58,362 bases of DNA from Actinomyces denticolens (GCF_002072185.1 NZ_MVIW01000019.1:1-58362); one strand, 5' to 3'. Positions 31,586 to 40,853 are shown, numbered from the stretch's first letter. Numbers and translations are program-made. Notes: generated by a model from the sequence alone, not told the origin.

Positions 31586-33073
31586 TCAGGCGAGATGCTG
31601 GAGATGGCCGTCGGGATCCTTGACCCCGGCCATGAGGACGAGCCCGGCGATGAGCACCGTCATGATGCCGAGGATCCCCCAGTAGCCGGCCCCCTGCCCC
31701 ATGAGGCGCGCGCCCACCCAGATCGCCGCCCCGTACAGGGCGGGGGCGAGGAAGGACGCGGCGCGCCCCGTCGTCGCGTACAGTCCGAAGATCTCGCCCT
31801 CGCGCCCGTCCGGGATGAGTCGGGCGAGGAAGGTGCGCGAGGCCGACTGGGCCGGCCCCACGCACGCGGACAGGGCCAGGCCGAGCGCCCAGAACACCGC
31901 CTTGCCGCCGTCGTGGAGGAAGAAGACGGCGTTGCCCGCCACGACGAGGATCGCCAGTGAGCCCATGATGACCCGTCGCGGCCCGATGAGGTCGTCGAGC
32001 CTGCCGCAGGCGATCGTGGCGATGCCGGCCACCACGTTCGCGGCGACGGCGAACTGGATGACCTCGGCGTCGGAGAAGTCGAAGGTGGTGCGCGCGATGA
32101 TGCCGCCGTAGGCGAAGACCCCGGCGAGCCCGTCCCGGAACACGGCCGAGGCCAGGAGGAACCGCAGGACGTTCGGGTGGGAGCGGTACAGGGAGCGCAG
32201 CGTGCGCCACAGGTGCCGGTAGGAGGCGAGGATCGACTCGCGGCGCCCGGTGCCCGCGGCCCCCGCGAGACCCCCCACGCCGGCGATGTCCCCGGGCACC
32301 ACCGGCTCGGTCTCCATCTCGGGGATCTGCCTGGCGAGATCCGCCTCGGGCCCGCCCGCGGCCCGCGCCCCGGGCCGACGGCGCCGACTGGCGGCGCGGG
32401 ACTGGGTGACGAGCACCGGGATCGCCGATAGCCCGAACCAGGCGGCGGCGACGAGCATGGCGACGCGGACATTGAGGCCGTCCGCACTGCTCACGCCGAA
32501 CCAGCCGACCTCGGGACTGATGAGGCCGGTGTAGACCACGAGCAGCAGGACGATCCCGCCCAGGTACCCCATGCCCCAGCCGATCCCGGAGACCGCGCCG
32601 ATCCGCTCCTTCGTGGTCACGTGGGACAGGAGCCCGTTGTAGTTGACGGAGGCGAGCTCGAAGAAGAGGTTGCCCACCCCCATGAGCGCGATGCCGAGCC
32701 ACAGGTAGCCGGGGGCGGGTCTGACGAGGAAGAGCGCGGCGGAGACGGCCACGACCAGCGCGGTGTAGATCCCCAGGGAGGCGACGGCGCGCCCGGTGCG
32801 ATCCGCCCGCTGCCCCGTGACGGGGGCGAGCAGGGCGATGAGCAGGCCCGCGATGGCCATGCCCGCGGACAGGCGCGACTGGTTGGAGGTGGTGTCCCCG
32901 AAGAGTGAGGAGACCAGGTAGGTCGCGAAGACGAAGGTCGTGATGACGGCGTTGAAGGCGGCCGAACCCCAGTCCCACAGCCCCCAGGCGAGGACGGGCC
33001 AGGTCAGGAGGCGGGGCTTGGTCTGCTGCCCGGAGGCGGTGGTCGCCCCCAGGGATGAATCAGGGGAGGGCAT
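31586..33073 (-). CDS. UMF1-type MFS transporter (Atg22-like)
   Basis: The protein has 495 residues with about 12 helices. The N-terminus WPVLAWGLWDWGSAAFNAVI is the UMF1 family signature, followed by TTFVFATYLVSSLFG, PVTGQRADRTGRAVASLG and SHVTTKERIGAVSGIGWGMG. An Arg-rich central loop (about residues 200-240) divides the halves. Substrates of bacterial UMF1 proteins are unknown; the yeast relative Atg22 exports amino acids from the vacuole. TAGGCT at 33085-33080 lies six bases before the ATG without a Shine-Dalgarno, pointing to leaderless translation. It is downstream of ispD but has its own promoter signal. Confidence 0.85.
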   Translation of the reverse strand: MPSPDSSLGATTASGQQTKPRLLTWPVLAWGLWDWGSAAFNAVITTFVFATYLVSSLFGDTTSNQSRLSAGMAIAGLLIALLAPVTGQRADRTGRAVASLGIYTALVVAVSAALFLVRPAPGYLWLGIALMGVGNLFFELASVNYNGLLSHVTTKERIGAVSGIGWGMGYLGGIVLLLVVYTGLISPEVGWFGVSSADGLNVRVAMLVAAAWFGLSAIPVLVTQSRAASRRRRPGARAAGGPEADLARQIPEMETEPVVPGDIAGVGGLAGAAGTGRRESILASYRHLWRTLRSLYRSHPNVLRFLLASAVFRDGLAGVFAYGGIIARTTFDFSDAEVIQFAVAANVVAGIATIACGRLDDLIGPRRVIMGSLAILVVAGNAVFFLHDGGKAVFWALGLALSACVGPAQSASRTFLARLIPDGREGEIFGLYATTGRAASFLAPALYGAAIWVGARLMGQGAGYWGILGIMTVLIAGLVLMAGVKDPDGHLQHLA

Positions 33074-33157
33074 GCCCCGAGCCTACGGCGTGCACCCGCC
33101 GCTCCGCTCTCCCCCAGGGCACAGATGGGGCACGGTCATGTTGGGGGTTCCGCGCAC

Positions 33158-33916
33158 CTACCCGCGCCGGGCGGACCGGCCCTCCTCGGCGAGGAGGGCC
33201 TCGGCGAGGAGGAGGTCGATGCGCGTGGTCACCTTGAGGGCGAGCGCGTCCCCGGCCACGGCCACGACATCCACGCCCATCGCCTCGACCAGTCCGGCGT
33301 CGTCGGACGCGGCGAGCGCCTCACTGCCCGCGCGCCGGGCCCCGGCGCGGTGAGCGGCCAGCAGCGTGTCGCGCGCGAAGCCCTGGGGTGTCTGGACGGC
33401 GCGCAGCCGGGCGCGGTCCGGGGTGGCGACGATCGGCTCGGCCGCCTCACCGGGCCGGACCTCCTTGATGGTGTCGGTCACCGGCATGACGGGGATGACG
33501 GCCTCGTGCCCCTCGCGCAGGGCGGTGACGACGCGCCGGATGACATCGGGGGGCGTGAGCGCACGGGCGGCGTCGTGGACGAGGATGAGGGCGGCGTCGG
33601 GCTGGGCGCGCAGGGCCGCCTCGAGACCGAGGGCGACGCTGGCCTGACGGGAGGCGGGGGATCCGGCGACCACGTCGACGGCGCCGAGATCGGTCACCTC
33701 GCGGCGGAAATCCTCGATCCGGCCCTCCGGCGCTGTGACGACGACGCGCTCGAGGGTGCCGGAGGCCAGCAGGCCCCGCACCGCGCGCCGCACGAGCGAC
33801 TGCCCGGCGAGGGGGACGAGGCCCTTGGGGAGCTCGGCGCCGAGGCGGCTGCCCGAGCCGGCGGCGGTGACCACGGCGATCACCGGGGCTGGGGCGTCCG
33901 GGGCAGCGGCGGTCAT
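33158..33916 (-). CDS. ispD: 2-C-methyl-D-erythritol 4-phosphate cytidylyltransferase IspD
   Basis: The protein has 252 residues. The non-mevalonate isoprenoid enzyme motifs are present: AVVTAAGSGSRLGAELPKG (CTP-binding loop), ILVHDAARALTPP, VIPVMPVTDTIKEV and LRAVQTPQGFARDTLL. The catalytic Arg and Lys of the glycine-rich loop are intact. It follows carD by 56 bp, an arrangement seen in many actinobacteria. IspF, often the next gene, is absent here. No Shine-Dalgarno is obvious for the ATG at 33916, and an internal GTG could also be used. Confidence 0.95.
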   Translation of the reverse strand: MTAAAPDAPAPVIAVVTAAGSGSRLGAELPKGLVPLAGQSLVRRAVRGLLASGTLERVVVTAPEGRIEDFRREVTDLGAVDVVAGSPASRQASVALGLEAALRAQPDAALILVHDAARALTPPDVIRRVVTALREGHEAVIPVMPVTDTIKEVRPGEAAEPIVATPDRARLRAVQTPQGFARDTLLAAHRAGARRAGSEALAASDDAGLVEAMGVDVVAVAGDALALKVTTRIDLLLAEALLAEEGRSARRG

Positions 33917-33972
33917 GACGGGGCGCAGTCGGTCGGGCGGGGACGGCGGTGGCGCCGGCGACTCGAGCGCCG

Positions 33973-34467
33973 TCAGGCGGCGGCTCCGGCGGCGAGGACC
34001 TCGTCGAGGCGGCTCTCGGCCTCGTCCTCGGGGGTCTTCTGCGCCAGGGCGAGCTCGGAGACGAGGATCTGGCGGGCCTTGGAGAGCATGCGCTTCTCAC
34101 CGGCGGACAGACCGCGATCGGTGTCCCGGCGGGACAGGTCCCGCACGACCTCGGCCACCTTGATGACGTCGCCGGAGGCGATCTTCTCCTGATTGGCCTT
34201 GAAGCGGCGCGACCAGTTGGTGGGCTCCTCGGTGAAGGGGGCGCGGAGGACCTCGAAGACCTTCTCCAGGCCCTTCTCGTCGACGACGTCGCGCACGCCG
34301 ATGAGCTCGACGGACTCCGCGGGGACGAGGATCGTCAGATCGCCCTGGGCGACCTCGAGCTGAAGATAGGTCTTCTCCTCGCCCTTCACCTTGCGCTGAC
34401 GAATATCGATGATCCGGGCCGCGCCGTGGTGGGGATAGACGACGGTCTCTCCGACTTCAAGGGTCAT
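33973..34467 (-). CDS. carD: CarD-family RNA polymerase-binding transcription regulator
   Basis: The protein has 164 residues. The N-terminal RNA-polymerase interaction domain reads [19 protein letters not shown] and [19 protein letters not shown]. The C-terminal helical DNA-binding domain has [18 protein letters not shown], whose Trp wedges the upstream edge of the promoter bubble in M. tuberculosis CarD. CarD stabilises open complexes at rRNA and housekeeping promoters. The family size is about 162 residues, so this is full length. Upstream, TGGTAAACT about 55 bp before the ATG may be an extended -10 element. Confidence 0.97.
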   Translation of the reverse strand: MTLEVGETVVYPHHGAARIIDIRQRKVKGEEKTYLQLEVAQGDLTILVPAESVELIGVRDVVDEKGLEKVFEVLRAPFTEEPTNWSRRFKANQEKIASGDVIKVAEVVRDLSRRDTDRGLSAGEKRMLSKARQILVSELALAQKTPEDEAESRLDEVLAAGAAA

Positions 34468-34550
34468 GGGTGAGGTCTCCAGTCAAGCAAACAGGAACCT
34501 CAGTTTACCAGTGCTCCACGGCGCGATACCGGGGGAGGTTGCTCACAGCG

Positions 34551-34591
34551 CGCGGCGGCGCCGGACCCACGAGGGGTCCGGCGCCGCCGCG
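34551..34591 (-). terminator. 18-bp perfect hairpin after gpmA
   Basis: CGCGGCGGCGCCGGACCC (34551-34568) pairs completely with 34574-34591 around a 5-base loop. It lies 25 bp downstream of the gpmA stop on the minus strand and upstream of carD, separating the two units. No T-run is present. Confidence 0.75.
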
Positions 34592-34615
34592 GAGCGCACC
34601 CGGGGGGCGCTGGGC

Positions 34616-35353
34616 TCACTTGCCCTGGTTGGCCACGGCCGCGATCTTCGCCTCGGCCTCGGGGTCGAGGTAGCGGCCGCCCTTCTTGAGCGGCTGGAGG
34701 GTCTCCTCGTCGAGCTCGTAGACCAGCGGGATGCCGGTGGGGATGTTGACGGCGGCGATGTCGTCATCGGAGATGCCGTCGAGGTGCTTGACGATCGCGC
34801 GCAGGGAGTTGCCGTGGGCGGCGATCATGACGGTCCTGCCGGTCTTGATCTCGGGGACGATCGTGGACTCCCAGTAGGGCAGGAGCCGGGCGAGGACGTC
34901 CTTGAGGCACTCGGTGGCGGGAATCGGCTCGCCGGCGTAGCGCGGGTCGGCGTCCTGGGAGAACTCGCTGCCGAGCTCGATGGCCGGCGGCGGGACGTCG
35001 TAGGAGCGGCGCCAGAGCATGAACTGCTCCTCGCCGTACTCGTCGCGGATCTCCTTCTTGTTCTTGCCCTGGAGGGCGCCGTAGTGGCGCTCATTGAGCC
35101 GCCAGTCGCGCTCGACGGGGATCCAGTGGCGGTCCGCCGCGTCCAGGGCGAGGTTCGCCGTCATGATGGCGCGGCGCAGCATCGAGGTGAACAGCTTCTC
35201 GGGCAGGACGCCGGCCTCCTTGAGGAGCTCGCCGCCGTGGACCGCCTCGGCGCGGCCCTTCTCGGACAGGGGGACATCGACCCAACCGGTGAACAGGTTC
35301 TTCGCATTCCATTCGCTCTCGCCGTGGCGGAGCAGCACAAGGGTGTAAGCCAT
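34616..35353 (-). CDS. gpmA: 2,3-bisphosphoglycerate-dependent phosphoglycerate mutase GpmA
   Basis: The protein has 245 residues, the usual family length. The phosphohistidine motif is [20 protein letters not shown], with the other active-site parts in [25 protein letters not shown] and [16 protein letters not shown]. It interconverts 3- and 2-phosphoglycerate in glycolysis. It is flanked by the terminator at 34551-34591 and, upstream, by lsr2 170 bp away. AGGATAGG before the ATG provides a ribosome-binding site. Confidence 0.97.
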   Translation of the reverse strand: MAYTLVLLRHGESEWNAKNLFTGWVDVPLSEKGRAEAVHGGELLKEAGVLPEKLFTSMLRRAIMTANLALDAADRHWIPVERDWRLNERHYGALQGKNKKEIRDEYGEEQFMLWRRSYDVPPPAIELGSEFSQDADPRYAGEPIPATECLKDVLARLLPYWESTIVPEIKTGRTVMIAAHGNSLRAIVKHLDGISDDDIAAVNIPTGIPLVYELDEETLQPLKKGGRYLDPEAEAKIAAVANQGK

Positions 35354-35523
35354 GGGCCTATCCTGCCAGGCGCGCGCGCCGCGCGCGAGGCCCCTGGTCC
35401 CATCCGGGTCATCCGGAACTGGGGCCAGGGGCCCGGCGGTCAGCGGCGCTCAGGAGCGAGGGCTCTCCCGAGCGGCGCGGTCATGGGTCCCCGCGCCTTC
35501 GGCGAGGCGCGCTGGGCGGTCCT

Positions 35524-35844
35524 TCAGTGGGCCTGGTTGTAGGCCTCGCGGATCGGGGCGGGAATGCGCCCGCGGTCCGAGACCTCCATGCCCTGACTGC
35601 GGGCCCACTCGCGGATCTTCTGGGTCTCGGCCGAGGAGCCGGCGCCCCGACGGCGGACATTGCGGCGACCGGAGACGCGACGGGCCTTGGCGGACCACTC
35701 CTCAATGGACTCGCGCAGCGCGGCGGCGTGCTCGTCGTTGAGGTCGATCTCGTAGGTCACCCCATCCAGGCCGAACGTGACCGTCTGCGATGCGGCGGAC
35801 TGGTCGATATCGTCGACGAGGATGATCTGGGTCTTCTGGGCCAT
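35524..35844 (-). CDS. lsr2: Lsr2 nucleoid-associated xenogeneic silencer
   Basis: The protein has 106 residues. The N-terminal oligomerisation domain is QIILVDDIDQSAASQTVTFG and YEIDLNDEHAAALRESIEEW. The C-terminal DNA-binding domain is IREWARSQGMEVSDRGRIPA, with the Arg-Gly-Arg clamp that enters the minor groove of AT-rich DNA. In a genome this GC-rich it probably silences acquired DNA. The 5' region (35845-35950) is clearly AT-richer than its surroundings and may hold an autoregulated promoter; TAATCC about 45 bp upstream is a possible -10. AGAAGAG acts as ribosome-binding site. Confidence 0.96.
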   Translation of the reverse strand: MAQKTQIILVDDIDQSAASQTVTFGLDGVTYEIDLNDEHAAALRESIEEWSAKARRVSGRRNVRRRGAGSSAETQKIREWARSQGMEVSDRGRIPAPIREAYNQAH

Positions 35845-36249
35845 GGTTCACTCTTCTCTTCGTGACGTCTGAGGATTACCGAGATGAATCCCCTTGCGAA
35901 CACCCTGAAGGATAATGGAGGAATACAGGCCGCGCAATATCGGCCAGGGATTCGCCTCTTCGGACTCCATGCATTTCCTCTGTGAGAAGCCTGGGAGCGG
36001 CCCGGTCCCCATCGCACGGGGATCGGATGGGACGGCGCGAGCGGGCCGGACGGCGCGGGGCGCGAGTTCCGCCCGGGCCAATAGGGCGCGAGGAAGAGGA
36101 GAGGGAGGATGGGCGCGGCGGGGGTCGGAGAAGCTCGCGGGACTCATGCCGCCCGCCGTTCGCGGGCCGAACCGCCCGGGGCGGACGGCGGTTGGGCAGC
36201 ACCGGATGAGCGCCGACCGGCGGCCCGGCGACGAGAAGGCGCGACAAGA
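35845..36249. other. Gene-free stretch between lsr2 and the tRNA gene
   Basis: No gene is recognised. The first 110 bases are relatively AT-rich and should contain the lsr2 promoter on the minus strand (TAATCC, with TTCGCA 16 bases upstream, is one candidate). The remainder is very GC-rich with weak open frames on both strands that match no family. Confidence 0.5.
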
Positions 36250-36278
36250 AGGCCCCGGGATCGTTGGTCCCGGGGCCT
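36250..36278 (-). terminator. Intrinsic terminator of the tRNA-Thr gene
   Basis: On the minus strand an 11-bp stem (AGGCCCCGGGA with its complement, 7-base loop) is followed by CTTCTTGT. It starts six bases after the tRNA 3' end, so it is the best-formed intrinsic terminator in the window. Confidence 0.85.
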
Positions 36279-36283
36279 GGGCG

Positions 36284-36356
36284 AGCCACCTGTGGGAATC
36301 GAACCCACGACCTATTCATTACGAGTGAATCGCTCTGCCGACTGAGCTAAGGTGGC
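36284..36356 (-). tRNA. tRNA-Thr, anticodon CGT
   Basis: The gene is 73 nt and reads on the minus strand. The acceptor stem is GCCACCT/AGGTGGC with discriminator T. The D-arm region is TAGCTCAGTCGGCAGAGC. The anticodon loop ACTCGTAAT carries CGT, decoding ACG. The T-arm is GTGGGTTCGATTCCCAC. CCA is not encoded. All stems pair well and a terminator follows directly. Confidence 0.96.
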
Positions 36357-36634
36357 ATGCCGCCAACGGCAGCGTGAGGACTCTACAGCGCCTCGCGCGC
36401 CCGGTGCAACGCGGAAGCCCCCGCCGTCCAGTGGCGCTGAGCACAGGCACGGCGTGGCGCGCGCCCGGCCCCGCGGAACGACGCGTGATGGGGCGCGGGA
36501 CCGTGAGATACTGGGCATGACGCGCAACGGCGCAGGCCATGGCGCGTGCCGGCAAACGCCCACGCGCATTCCGATCGGGCCCCGCTGCCCCTGCGGCGCC
36601 GGCCAGGCCCCTCCTCCTGGAAAGGACCAGCAGC

Positions 36635-38104
36635 ATGTCGCAGCAGACAGATCCCTCGGCCGGCGCGGCGGCCCCAGCGGCGTACGACAAGGGCGACGCC
36701 GGTTACAACAAGGAGTTGAAGAACCGCCATCTGCAGATGATCGCCATCGGGGGCTCGATCGGCACCGGCCTGTTCCTGGGTGCCGGCGGGCGCCTGGCCC
36801 AGGGCGGGGCGATCCTCATCGTCGCCTATGCGATCTGCGGCGTCTTCGCCTTCCTCATGGTGCGCGCCCTCGGCGAGCTCGCGATCCGCCGCCCCTCCTC
36901 GGGAGCCTTCGTGTCCTACGCGCGCGAGTTCCTCGGGGAGAAGGGCGCGTACATCACCGGTTGGTTCTTCTTCCTCGACTGGGCGGTGACCGTCATGGCG
37001 GACATCACCGCCGTCGCCCTCTACCTGCACTACTGGAGCGCCTTCAAGGTCGTTCCCCAGTGGGTTCTCGCACTTGTCGCGCTCGCCCTGGTCTTCGTGC
37101 TCAACATGCTCAATGTCAAGATGTTCGGCGAGGCCGAGTTCTGGTTCGCCCTCATCAAGGTGGCGGCGATCGTCTCCTTCATGCTCGTGGCCCTGTGGGC
37201 GATCGTCTCCGGCGCGGAGGTGGGCGGCCAGGCGGCGGGCCTGAGCAACATCACTGAGCACGGTGGTTTCGCCCCCGCAGGCATCGGGGTCATCTTCACC
37301 CTCACCCTCGGCGTCGTCTTCGCATTCGGGGGCACCGAGATGGTCGGCGTGGCGGCCGGTGAGGCGAAGGACGCGATCACCGTGCTGCCCAAGGCCATCA
37401 ACTCGATGATCCTGAGGATCTTCGTCTTCTACGTCGGCTCCGTGCTCCTCATGGCCTTCGTCCTTCCCTACACCTCCTACTCCAAGAACGAGTCGCCTTT
37501 CGTCACCTTCTTCTCCGGCATCGGCGTCCCCCACGCCGGGGACATCATCCAGGTGGTCGTCCTGACCGCGGCGCTGTCCAGCCTCAACGCCGGGCTCTAC
37601 GCCACTGGCCGCACGCTGCGCTCCATGGCGGTGGCGGGCGAGGCGCCCGGCCTCGCGGCCGGCCTCAACAAGCACCAGGTCCCCGCGGGCGCCATCGCCA
37701 TCACCTCCGCGCTCGGCCTCGTGGGCGTCGCCCTCAACGCGTTCCTCGCCGAGGACGCCTTCAACATCGTCATGAACCTCGCGGGCATCGGCATCGCCGG
37801 CACCTGGGTGGCGATCCTCGTGACCCACCTGGCCTTCCTCAAGCGGGTCCAGGCCGGCCTCGAGGAGCGCCCGGCCTATCGGATGCCCGGAGCCCCCTAC
37901 TCCAACTACATCGCGATCGCCTTCTTCGCGCTCATCGTCGTCGCCAATGTCCAGGAGCCCGAGGGCCGGTGGACGCTCGCCCTGTTCGGCCTCGTCATCG
38001 TCATGATGGTGGCAGGCTGGTACCGGGTGCGGGGCAGGATCCGCGGCGACCTCCTCGATCACGTCCTCGATGAGGCGACCACCGGCCCCGACGACGAGCA
38101 GTAG
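36635..38104 (+). CDS. ansP: Amino acid permease of the APC superfamily, probable L-asparagine permease
   Basis: The protein has 489 residues with 12 helices. The AAT-family signature is LKNRHLQMIAIGGSIGTGLF in helix 1, followed by RALGELAIRRPSSGAFVSYA, KMFGEAEFWFALIKVAAIV and FGGTEMVGVAAGEAKD. The asparaginase gene begins 64 bp downstream, which makes asparagine the likely substrate, as for AnsP. The ATG at 36635 has AAAGGA nine bases upstream and is preferred to ATGs further upstream in a low-quality N-terminal extension. The C-terminus ends in an acidic tail. Confidence 0.88.
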   Translation: MSQQTDPSAGAAAPAAYDKGDAGYNKELKNRHLQMIAIGGSIGTGLFLGAGGRLAQGGAILIVAYAICGVFAFLMVRALGELAIRRPSSGAFVSYAREFLGEKGAYITGWFFFLDWAVTVMADITAVALYLHYWSAFKVVPQWVLALVALALVFVLNMLNVKMFGEAEFWFALIKVAAIVSFMLVALWAIVSGAEVGGQAAGLSNITEHGGFAPAGIGVIFTLTLGVVFAFGGTEMVGVAAGEAKDAITVLPKAINSMILRIFVFYVGSVLLMAFVLPYTSYSKNESPFVTFFSGIGVPHAGDIIQVVVLTAALSSLNAGLYATGRTLRSMAVAGEAPGLAAGLNKHQVPAGAIAITSALGLVGVALNAFLAEDAFNIVMNLAGIGIAGTWVAILVTHLAFLKRVQAGLEERPAYRMPGAPYSNYIAIAFFALIVVANVQEPEGRWTLALFGLVIVMMVAGWYRVRGRIRGDLLDHVLDEATTGPDDEQ

Positions 38105-38138
38105 CCGCCCGCGACCCGGCGGATCCGGCGCCAGGGGA

Positions 38139-38162
38139 GCAGGAGGGCAGGAGGGCAGGAGG
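38139..38162 (+). repeat. Three tandem GCAGGAGG units before the asparaginase gene
   Basis: GCAGGAGG is repeated exactly three times (38139-38146, 38147-38154, 38155-38162), ending five bases before the ATG at 38168. Each copy contains an anti-Shine-Dalgarno match, so the start is preceded by a triple ribosome-binding site. Short perfect tandem repeats like this can change copy number by slippage. Confidence 0.85.
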
Positions 38163-38167
38163 GCCCC

Positions 38168-39226
38168 ATGATGAGCAACGTCCACATCATCTACACCGGC
38201 GGAACCATCGGCATGGTGGACTCCCCCCAGGGCCTCGTCCCGGGGGCGGATCTCGCCGGATGGCTCGCGGGCCTGCTCCCGCCCGATCGTCCTGCGGCGC
38301 CGGGCCTGGAGGCCCTGGGCTCCACCACGCTGACCGCCCTCGAGCCGCTCATCGACTCCTCGAACGCGACGCCGGAGTCCTGGCAGGCGATCGTCGACGA
38401 GGTGCGCGCGCACGCGTCGGGCCACCCCGATGAGCCGATCGTCGTCCTCCACGGCACGGACACCATGGCCTACACCTCGGCCGCCCTGTCCTACGCCCTG
38501 GCGGGGCTGGGGGCCCCGGTCGTCATCACGGGCTCCCAACTGCCGCTGGGGGCGGAGGGCAGCGACGCCGAGGCGAATGTCCTGGGGGCGCTGCGGGCCG
38601 CCGTCAGCGGGAGGGTGAACGGGGTCGCCCTGTTCTTCGGCGGCCTGCTCCTGGCCGGCGGCCGCGCCACGAAATCCTCCTCCTGGGACCTCATGGGCTT
38701 TGCCTCCCCGGTGGCCCCGCCGCTGTCCCGCGCTGCTTCCGACTCCGGCCCCTGGGAGTGGACCGCCGATGTCGGGGGCGCCGGATCCTCCGTCCCCTCC
38801 ATCACCCGGGCCGCGCCCAGGCCCTACGCCCGGCACGACGTCGTCGTCATCGATATGGTCCCCGGCATCACCGGGGCTCGCGCGGCGGCACTGCTCGATC
38901 CCCTGCCGGAGGCGGTCATCCTGCGGGCATTCGGGGTGGGCAACGTGCCCAGTGACGAGCCGGGACTGGTCGAGGCGATCGCGCGGGCGATCAGGGCCGG
39001 GACCGCGGTCATCATCGCCTCCCAGTGCCACCAGGCCGAGGTGATCCTCGGGCACTACGCCACCGGGGACGCCATCGCGCGGGCGGGTGCCGTCGGCGCC
39101 GCCGACATGACCCTGGAGGCGGCCTACGCCAAGGCCCAGTTCCTCCTGGCGCAGGGCCTGACCGGCACGGCCCTCGCCGAGGCGATGGGGCACCCGATCG
39201 CGGGAGAGCTCAGCCCTCGCAGGTGA
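38168..39226 (+). CDS. ansA: L-asparaginase
   Basis: The protein has 352 residues. Both threonine active-site motifs are present: IIYTGGTIGMVDS and VVLHGTDTMAYTSAAL. VVITGSQLPLGAEGSDAEAN and the closing ADMTLEAAYAKAQFLL are typical of type I cytoplasmic asparaginases. No signal peptide is seen. With the permease upstream it would turn imported asparagine into aspartate and ammonia, which also raises pH. A second ATG lies at 38171. The last 17 bases overlap the 3' end of the convergent peptidase gene. Confidence 0.94.
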   Translation: MMSNVHIIYTGGTIGMVDSPQGLVPGADLAGWLAGLLPPDRPAAPGLEALGSTTLTALEPLIDSSNATPESWQAIVDEVRAHASGHPDEPIVVLHGTDTMAYTSAALSYALAGLGAPVVITGSQLPLGAEGSDAEANVLGALRAAVSGRVNGVALFFGGLLLAGGRATKSSSWDLMGFASPVAPPLSRAASDSGPWEWTADVGGAGSSVPSITRAAPRPYARHDVVVIDMVPGITGARAAALLDPLPEAVILRAFGVGNVPSDEPGLVEAIARAIRAGTAVIIASQCHQAEVILGHYATGDAIARAGAVGAADMTLEAAYAKAQFLLAQGLTGTALAEAMGHPIAGELSPRR

Positions 39227-40853
39227 GGCCCTCGGCGGGCATCGTCCCCTTGAGCAGGTACTCATCCACGGCAGTGGTCACGCACTTGCCGGCGCGCCCG
39301 TAGGCCGTGTGCCCATTGCCCTTCCAGGTCAGCAACTGGCCCGAGTCGAGCTGATCGGCCAGCGACTGCGACCACTCGTAGGGCGTGGCCGGGTCCCCCG
39401 TCGTCCCGATGACCAGGATCGGGTTGGCTCCCGAGGCGTGGATCGCCTTGCGATCATTGCCCGACGGGTGCCCCCAGGCCTGGCAGGAGACGTCGGTGTA
39501 CTGGAGGCTGTCGCCGAAGGTCGGGGAGGCCGCCTTGATCTCCGAGGCCTCCTGATCCCAGGAGGCGGCATCCCCCGAGACGGGGAAGTCCGCGCAGTTG
39601 ATGGCGCTGATGGCCTCATCGCCGTTGCCGGAGTAGGTGCCGTCATTGCCGCGCTGCGCGGCGAGATCGGCGAAGTACAGGAGCGTGGAGCCGTCGGGCT
39701 TCCCGTCATCCGTGGTCTTGCCCATCGCCCGTGACAGGGCGAAGCTCAGCTGGGACCAGGCCTCGGACTGGTACAGGGGAACCATGATCCCGGAGATGGC
39801 CAGGGAGCGGGTCAGCGGGCGGTTATCGTCCGAGGTCGCAATCGGGTTGGCCTCCAGGGAGGCGAGGAGGTCCTGGATCTGCTTGACCCCGTCATCCGCC
39901 GAGCCCGTCAGCGGGCAGTCCGAGCCCGACTGGCAGTTCTCCACATAGGCCCGCAGCGCGTTCTCGAAGCCCTTCGCCTGGCCCAGCGCCATCTGGCCGC
40001 CGCTGATCGAGGGGTCGACGGCGCCGTCGAGGACGAATCGGCCCACGTTGCCCGGGAAGAGGTCGGCGTAGGTCGCCCCCAGGAAGGTCCCGTAGGAGTA
40101 GCCGAAATAGGTGAGGGCGGGGCTGCCCGTGACGGCGCGCAGGATGTCGAGGTCCTTGGCGGCCGAGACCGTGTCAACGTGGTCGAGCAGGGCGGCGGGC
40201 TGGGTCTTGGCCTCGCACTTGGCCTCGCGCTTGGTGGTCTCATCGGCCACGGCGGCGCGCTTCTGCTCCCCCGTGGCGTCGTCGGGAAGGCTGGAGGACT
40301 CCGTCCCGGAGCGCTCGGCGTCGAGCTCGGCATCGGTCAGGCAGTCGATCGCCGTGGAGTCCCCCACCCCGCGAGGGTCGAAGCCGATGACGTCGTAGGC
40401 GGTGATGAGGTCCTTGGAGAACTGGCTCGATGTGACCCGGGGAAGGAAGTCGACACCGGAGCCGCCCGGACCGCCCGGGTTGATGAACAGGGTGCCCGTG
40501 GCGGTGTCGGCCGAGGCCGAGCGCTTCTTCATCGCGATCTGGATCGTCTCGCCCCCCGGATCGCTGTAGTCCAGCGGCACCGTCACCCGCGCGCAGCTCA
40601 TCGTGCCGGGCCCCGTGTCGCCGCCGCGCTCGGTCATGCCGTCATCCTCCTTGCACGGGTACCAGTCAACACTCTGGCTGTAGAAGGACTCCAGGCCCGC
40701 GGGGACGGAGGCGGTGGCGGCGCCGGTCGCCTGGGTGGCGTCGGAGACCGACGGGCTGCCGCAGGCCGACAGCGCCGACGCGGCGGTGAGAGCGGACAGG
40801 ACCGCGAGAATCTTGATCCGACGGGGGCGGGAAGAGGCGTCAAGGATGCTCAC
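39210..40853 (-). CDS. Secreted alpha/beta-hydrolase lipoprotein, tripeptidyl-aminopeptidase type
   Basis: The protein has 547 residues. A signal peptide ends in the lipobox LSAC (near Cys31). The fold shows TLFINPGGPGGSGVDFL (oxyanion region), YDVIGFDPRGVGDSTAID, and the nucleophile elbow FGYSYGTFLGATYADLF. The C-terminal TAP-like domain carries ILVIGTTGDPATPYEWS (Asp) and WKGNGHTAYGRAGKCV (His). These place it with SlpD/SlpE-like tripeptidyl aminopeptidases of Streptomyces. It would release peptides outside the cell. Conserved cysteines near CxxxCP suggest disulphides. TAGGCT lies 18 to 13 bp upstream of the ATG as a possible -10. Confidence 0.9.
   Translation of the reverse strand: MSILDASSRPRRIKILAVLSALTAASALSACGSPSVSDATQATGAATASVPAGLESFYSQSVDWYPCKEDDGMTERGGDTGPGTMSCARVTVPLDYSDPGGETIQIAMKKRSASADTATGTLFINPGGPGGSGVDFLPRVTSSQFSKDLITAYDVIGFDPRGVGDSTAIDCLTDAELDAERSGTESSSLPDDATGEQKRAAVADETTKREAKCEAKTQPAALLDHVDTVSAAKDLDILRAVTGSPALTYFGYSYGTFLGATYADLFPGNVGRFVLDGAVDPSISGGQMALGQAKGFENALRAYVENCQSGSDCPLTGSADDGVKQIQDLLASLEANPIATSDDNRPLTRSLAISGIMVPLYQSEAWSQLSFALSRAMGKTTDDGKPDGSTLLYFADLAAQRGNDGTYSGNGDEAISAINCADFPVSGDAASWDQEASEIKAASPTFGDSLQYTDVSCQAWGHPSGNDRKAIHASGANPILVIGTTGDPATPYEWSQSLADQLDSGQLLTWKGNGHTAYGRAGKCVTTAVDEYLLKGTMPAEGLTCEG

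Noticed and set aside
36284-36356. tRNA gene as an integration site for a genomic island
   Set aside because: No integrase gene and no repeat of the tRNA 3' end is seen in the flanking DNA within this window.
36383-39265. Minus-strand open frame of 960 codons opposite the permease and asparaginase genes
   Set aside because: Composition is dominated by Gly, Asp, Glu, Arg and His from antisense reading of membrane-helix codons. The plus-strand genes are clear.
39210-40853. Possible classical lipase or esterase assignment for the secreted hydrolase
   Set aside because: The PGGPGGSG oxyanion region and the TAP-like C-terminal domain place it with proline/tripeptidyl aminopeptidases.
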